This document shows positions 12,492 through 13,852 of a DNA stretch of 13,852 nt, piece after piece. Position 1 is the first letter of the stretch; the number at the start of each line of letters is the position of its first letter. Origin of the DNA: an uncultured Erysipelotrichaceae bacterium (lineage in GTDB: Bacteria > Bacillota_I > Bacilli_A > Erysipelotrichales > Coprobacillaceae); contig ONFH01000035.1 of assembly GCA_900317015.1 (NCBI GenBank), positions 1 through 13,852 of the forward strand, written 5' to 3'. Position numbers and translations under genes: made by a program. The notes beneath the pieces were generated by a model. That model worked only from the letters and a program-made list of their open reading frames with translations, made no database searches and was not told the DNA's origin.

Positions 12492-13787
12492 ATGCTTTTG
12501 AAGAGGAAAATATATAATGATCTATTAAAATGGAAAAATGATACGCAAGGAGAAAAAGCTATTCTTATAGAAGGTGCAAGACGTATTGGTAAAAGTACAA
12601 TCGTTGAAGAATTTGCTTCAAAAGAGTATGAAAGCTATATTCTCATCGATTTCTCAAAGAAAGATCAGGAAGTAGAAGGTTACTTTTATCAGTATCTCAA
12701 TGACCTGACAACTTTTTTTATGATGCTACAGGTGCACTATGGAGTTGAGCTGGTGAAACGTAAATCAGTTATCATTTTTAATGAAGTACAAATGTTTCCG
12801 CAAGCGAGAGCTGCTATCAAATTTTTAGTGGCGGATGGACGCTTTGATTATATAGAAACAGGCTCACTCATCTCCATTAAAGAAAATGTAAAAAATATTG
12901 TCATTCCTTCAGAAGAAAGACATATTTCCATGTATCCGCTGGATTTTGAAGAGTTTTGTTGGGCAATGGGCCAACAGATGCTCATTGATTATATAAAAAC
13001 ATGTTTCCAAAAAAAAGAACCACTAGATCGTTCCATGCATAATAAAGCGATGCTTCTTTTTAAAGAATATATGCTGGTTGGTGGTATGCCTATGCCGGTG
13101 ATTAAATTTATTGAAAATGATCAGAGCTTCTCTGTTGCAGATCAAGAGAAGAGAGATATATTATCTTTGTATCGACAAGATATAATGAAGATTAATACGA
13201 ACTATAGAGATAAAGTTTTATTAATTTTTGATCAAATTCCTGGCTTTCTTTCAAGCCACGAAAAACGAGTTGTGTTTGATCAGCTTAAGAAAGGTCAAAG
13301 GGCTTTACAGTATCAAGAAACATTCTTTTGGCTTTCTGATTCCATGATTGCTAATATGTGCTTTTCTTGTAATGATCCTCATTTGGGCTTTTCACTTAAT
13401 GAAGATCGAACATATATTAAATGTTATATGGGTGATACAGGACTGTTAGTTAGTCATGCTTTTGATGAAAACTCGTTATTAGAAGAAGGTGTATATAAGA
13501 ATATTCTTTCAGGAAAACTATCCATAAATCAAGGGATGCTTTATGAGAATGTGATTGCTCAAATGCTTGTGGCAAATGGTCATAAATTATATTTTTATAC
13601 GCATTATAATCAAGAACTTCATCGCAATGATATGGAGATAGATTTTTTGCTTTCAGGGAAAAGTCGTGTTTCTTATTCAATTTTTCCAATAGAAGTAAAA
13701 TCAAGCAAGAATTACACAATCAAGTCGTTGCAAAAATTCAATCAAAAGTTTCATAAGAGGATTGGCAATGTCATTAAGTTAAGCTAA
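12492..13787 (+). CDS. AAA-family ATPase with DUF4143-type C-terminus
   Basis: A 431-residue protein of a common bacterial ATPase family found on chromosomes and mobile DNA, with no well-defined function. Walker A is GARRIGKST (28-36). The Walker B position reads VIIFNEVQ (93-100), with Asn97 where Asp is usual, and Glu98 kept. ETGSLIS near 120 follows as a sensor-like segment. The C-terminal part carries IDFLL (Asp384) and IEVKSS (Glu401, Lys403), the D...ExK arrangement of PD-(D/E)XK nuclease folds often seen in this family. It ends about 28 residues after that motif, perhaps shorter than relatives. AGGA lies 10 bases before the ATG. The gene is more A+T rich and poorer in GATC than the left genes, consistent with transfer. 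Confidence 0.88.
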   Translation: MLLKRKIYNDLLKWKNDTQGEKAILIEGARRIGKSTIVEEFASKEYESYILIDFSKKDQEVEGYFYQYLNDLTTFFMMLQVHYGVELVKRKSVIIFNEVQMFPQARAAIKFLVADGRFDYIETGSLISIKENVKNIVIPSEERHISMYPLDFEEFCWAMGQQMLIDYIKTCFQKKEPLDRSMHNKAMLLFKEYMLVGGMPMPVIKFIENDQSFSVADQEKRDILSLYRQDIMKINTNYRDKVLLIFDQIPGFLSSHEKRVVFDQLKKGQRALQYQETFFWLSDSMIANMCFSCNDPHLGFSLNEDRTYIKCYMGDTGLLVSHAFDENSLLEEGVYKNILSGKLSINQGMLYENVIAQMLVANGHKLYFYTHYNQELHRNDMEIDFLLSGKSRVSYSIFPIEVKSSKNYTIKSLQKFNQKFHKRIGNVIKLS

Positions 13788-13804
13788 GGAGCTGACGTTA
13801 CAGA

Positions 13805-13836
13805 GAGTTTAGTTGAAAAACTAAGCTCTTTTTTTT
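13805..13836 (+). terminator. Strong intrinsic terminator after the ATPase gene
   Basis: GAGTTTAGTT (13805-13814) and AACTAAGCTC (13819-13828) form a 10-bp stem with one T-G pair and a GAAA loop, followed by eight T's (13829-13836). It starts 17 bases after the stop codon. The last 16 bases of the window hold nothing recognisable. Confidence 0.9.
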
Positions 13837-13852
13837 CTGTCTCCAGAATTTG

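Overview
The window looks like a low-GC Firmicutes chromosome, probably of the Erysipelotrichia type. This rests on overall gene style (strong GGAGG-type ribosome sites, YitT, a PolY2/YolD pair, an FtsX-type ABC exporter, a DUF4143 ATPase) and on tightly packed genes separated by bidirectional hairpin terminators; it is inference, since no rRNA or other marker is present. No tRNA, rRNA, insertion sequence or CRISPR array was found. The word GATC is strikingly frequent (about 20 per kb in the stretches I counted) everywhere except the last two genes.

Left part (1-2800): the 5' end of a small minus-strand gene with a good promoter; a minus-strand YitT membrane protein whose natural ATG is put out of frame by an eight-A run; and, divergent from it, a two-gene operon of a Crp/Fnr-family regulator and 6-phosphofructokinase (pfkA). 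A perfect TTGTAG-N6-CTACAA palindrome lies between the divergent genes and is the likely operator of the regulator. The PfkA keeps the catalytic residues I could align except the one matching E. coli Arg171, which is Asn.

Middle part (2800-6700): a minus-strand pair (a helicase-less protein with two HRDC-like domains, then an unrecognised 216-residue protein), a roughly 560-base non-coding stretch rich in signals (terminator-like hairpin, 20-bp palindrome, three helically phased TGTGA repeats, a consensus promoter followed about 50 nt later by an intrinsic terminator, and a second terminator), and then a Y-family translesion polymerase overlapping a YolD-like gene. This is the familiar UvrX/PolY2-YolD arrangement, but I found no LexA box; the leader looks attenuated or encodes a small RNA.

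Right part (6700-13852): a minus-strand ABC-exporter operon (ATPase, then a 995-residue FtsX-type permease with a coiled coil of about 230 residues outside the membrane, then a metallophosphoesterase), a divergently transcribed secreted basic protein, three and a half copies of a 34-bp tandem repeat, and a DUF4143-type ATPase. The repeats end on the presumed core promoter of the ATPase. The last two genes are poorer in GATC, and the ATPase is visibly richer in A+T, suggesting a separate origin.

I do not see a complete, clearly new multi-gene system. The best leads are the A8 tract in yitT, the candidate small RNA/attenuated leader before the polymerase, the 34-bp repeats with the ATPase, the HRDC pair, and the GATC bias.
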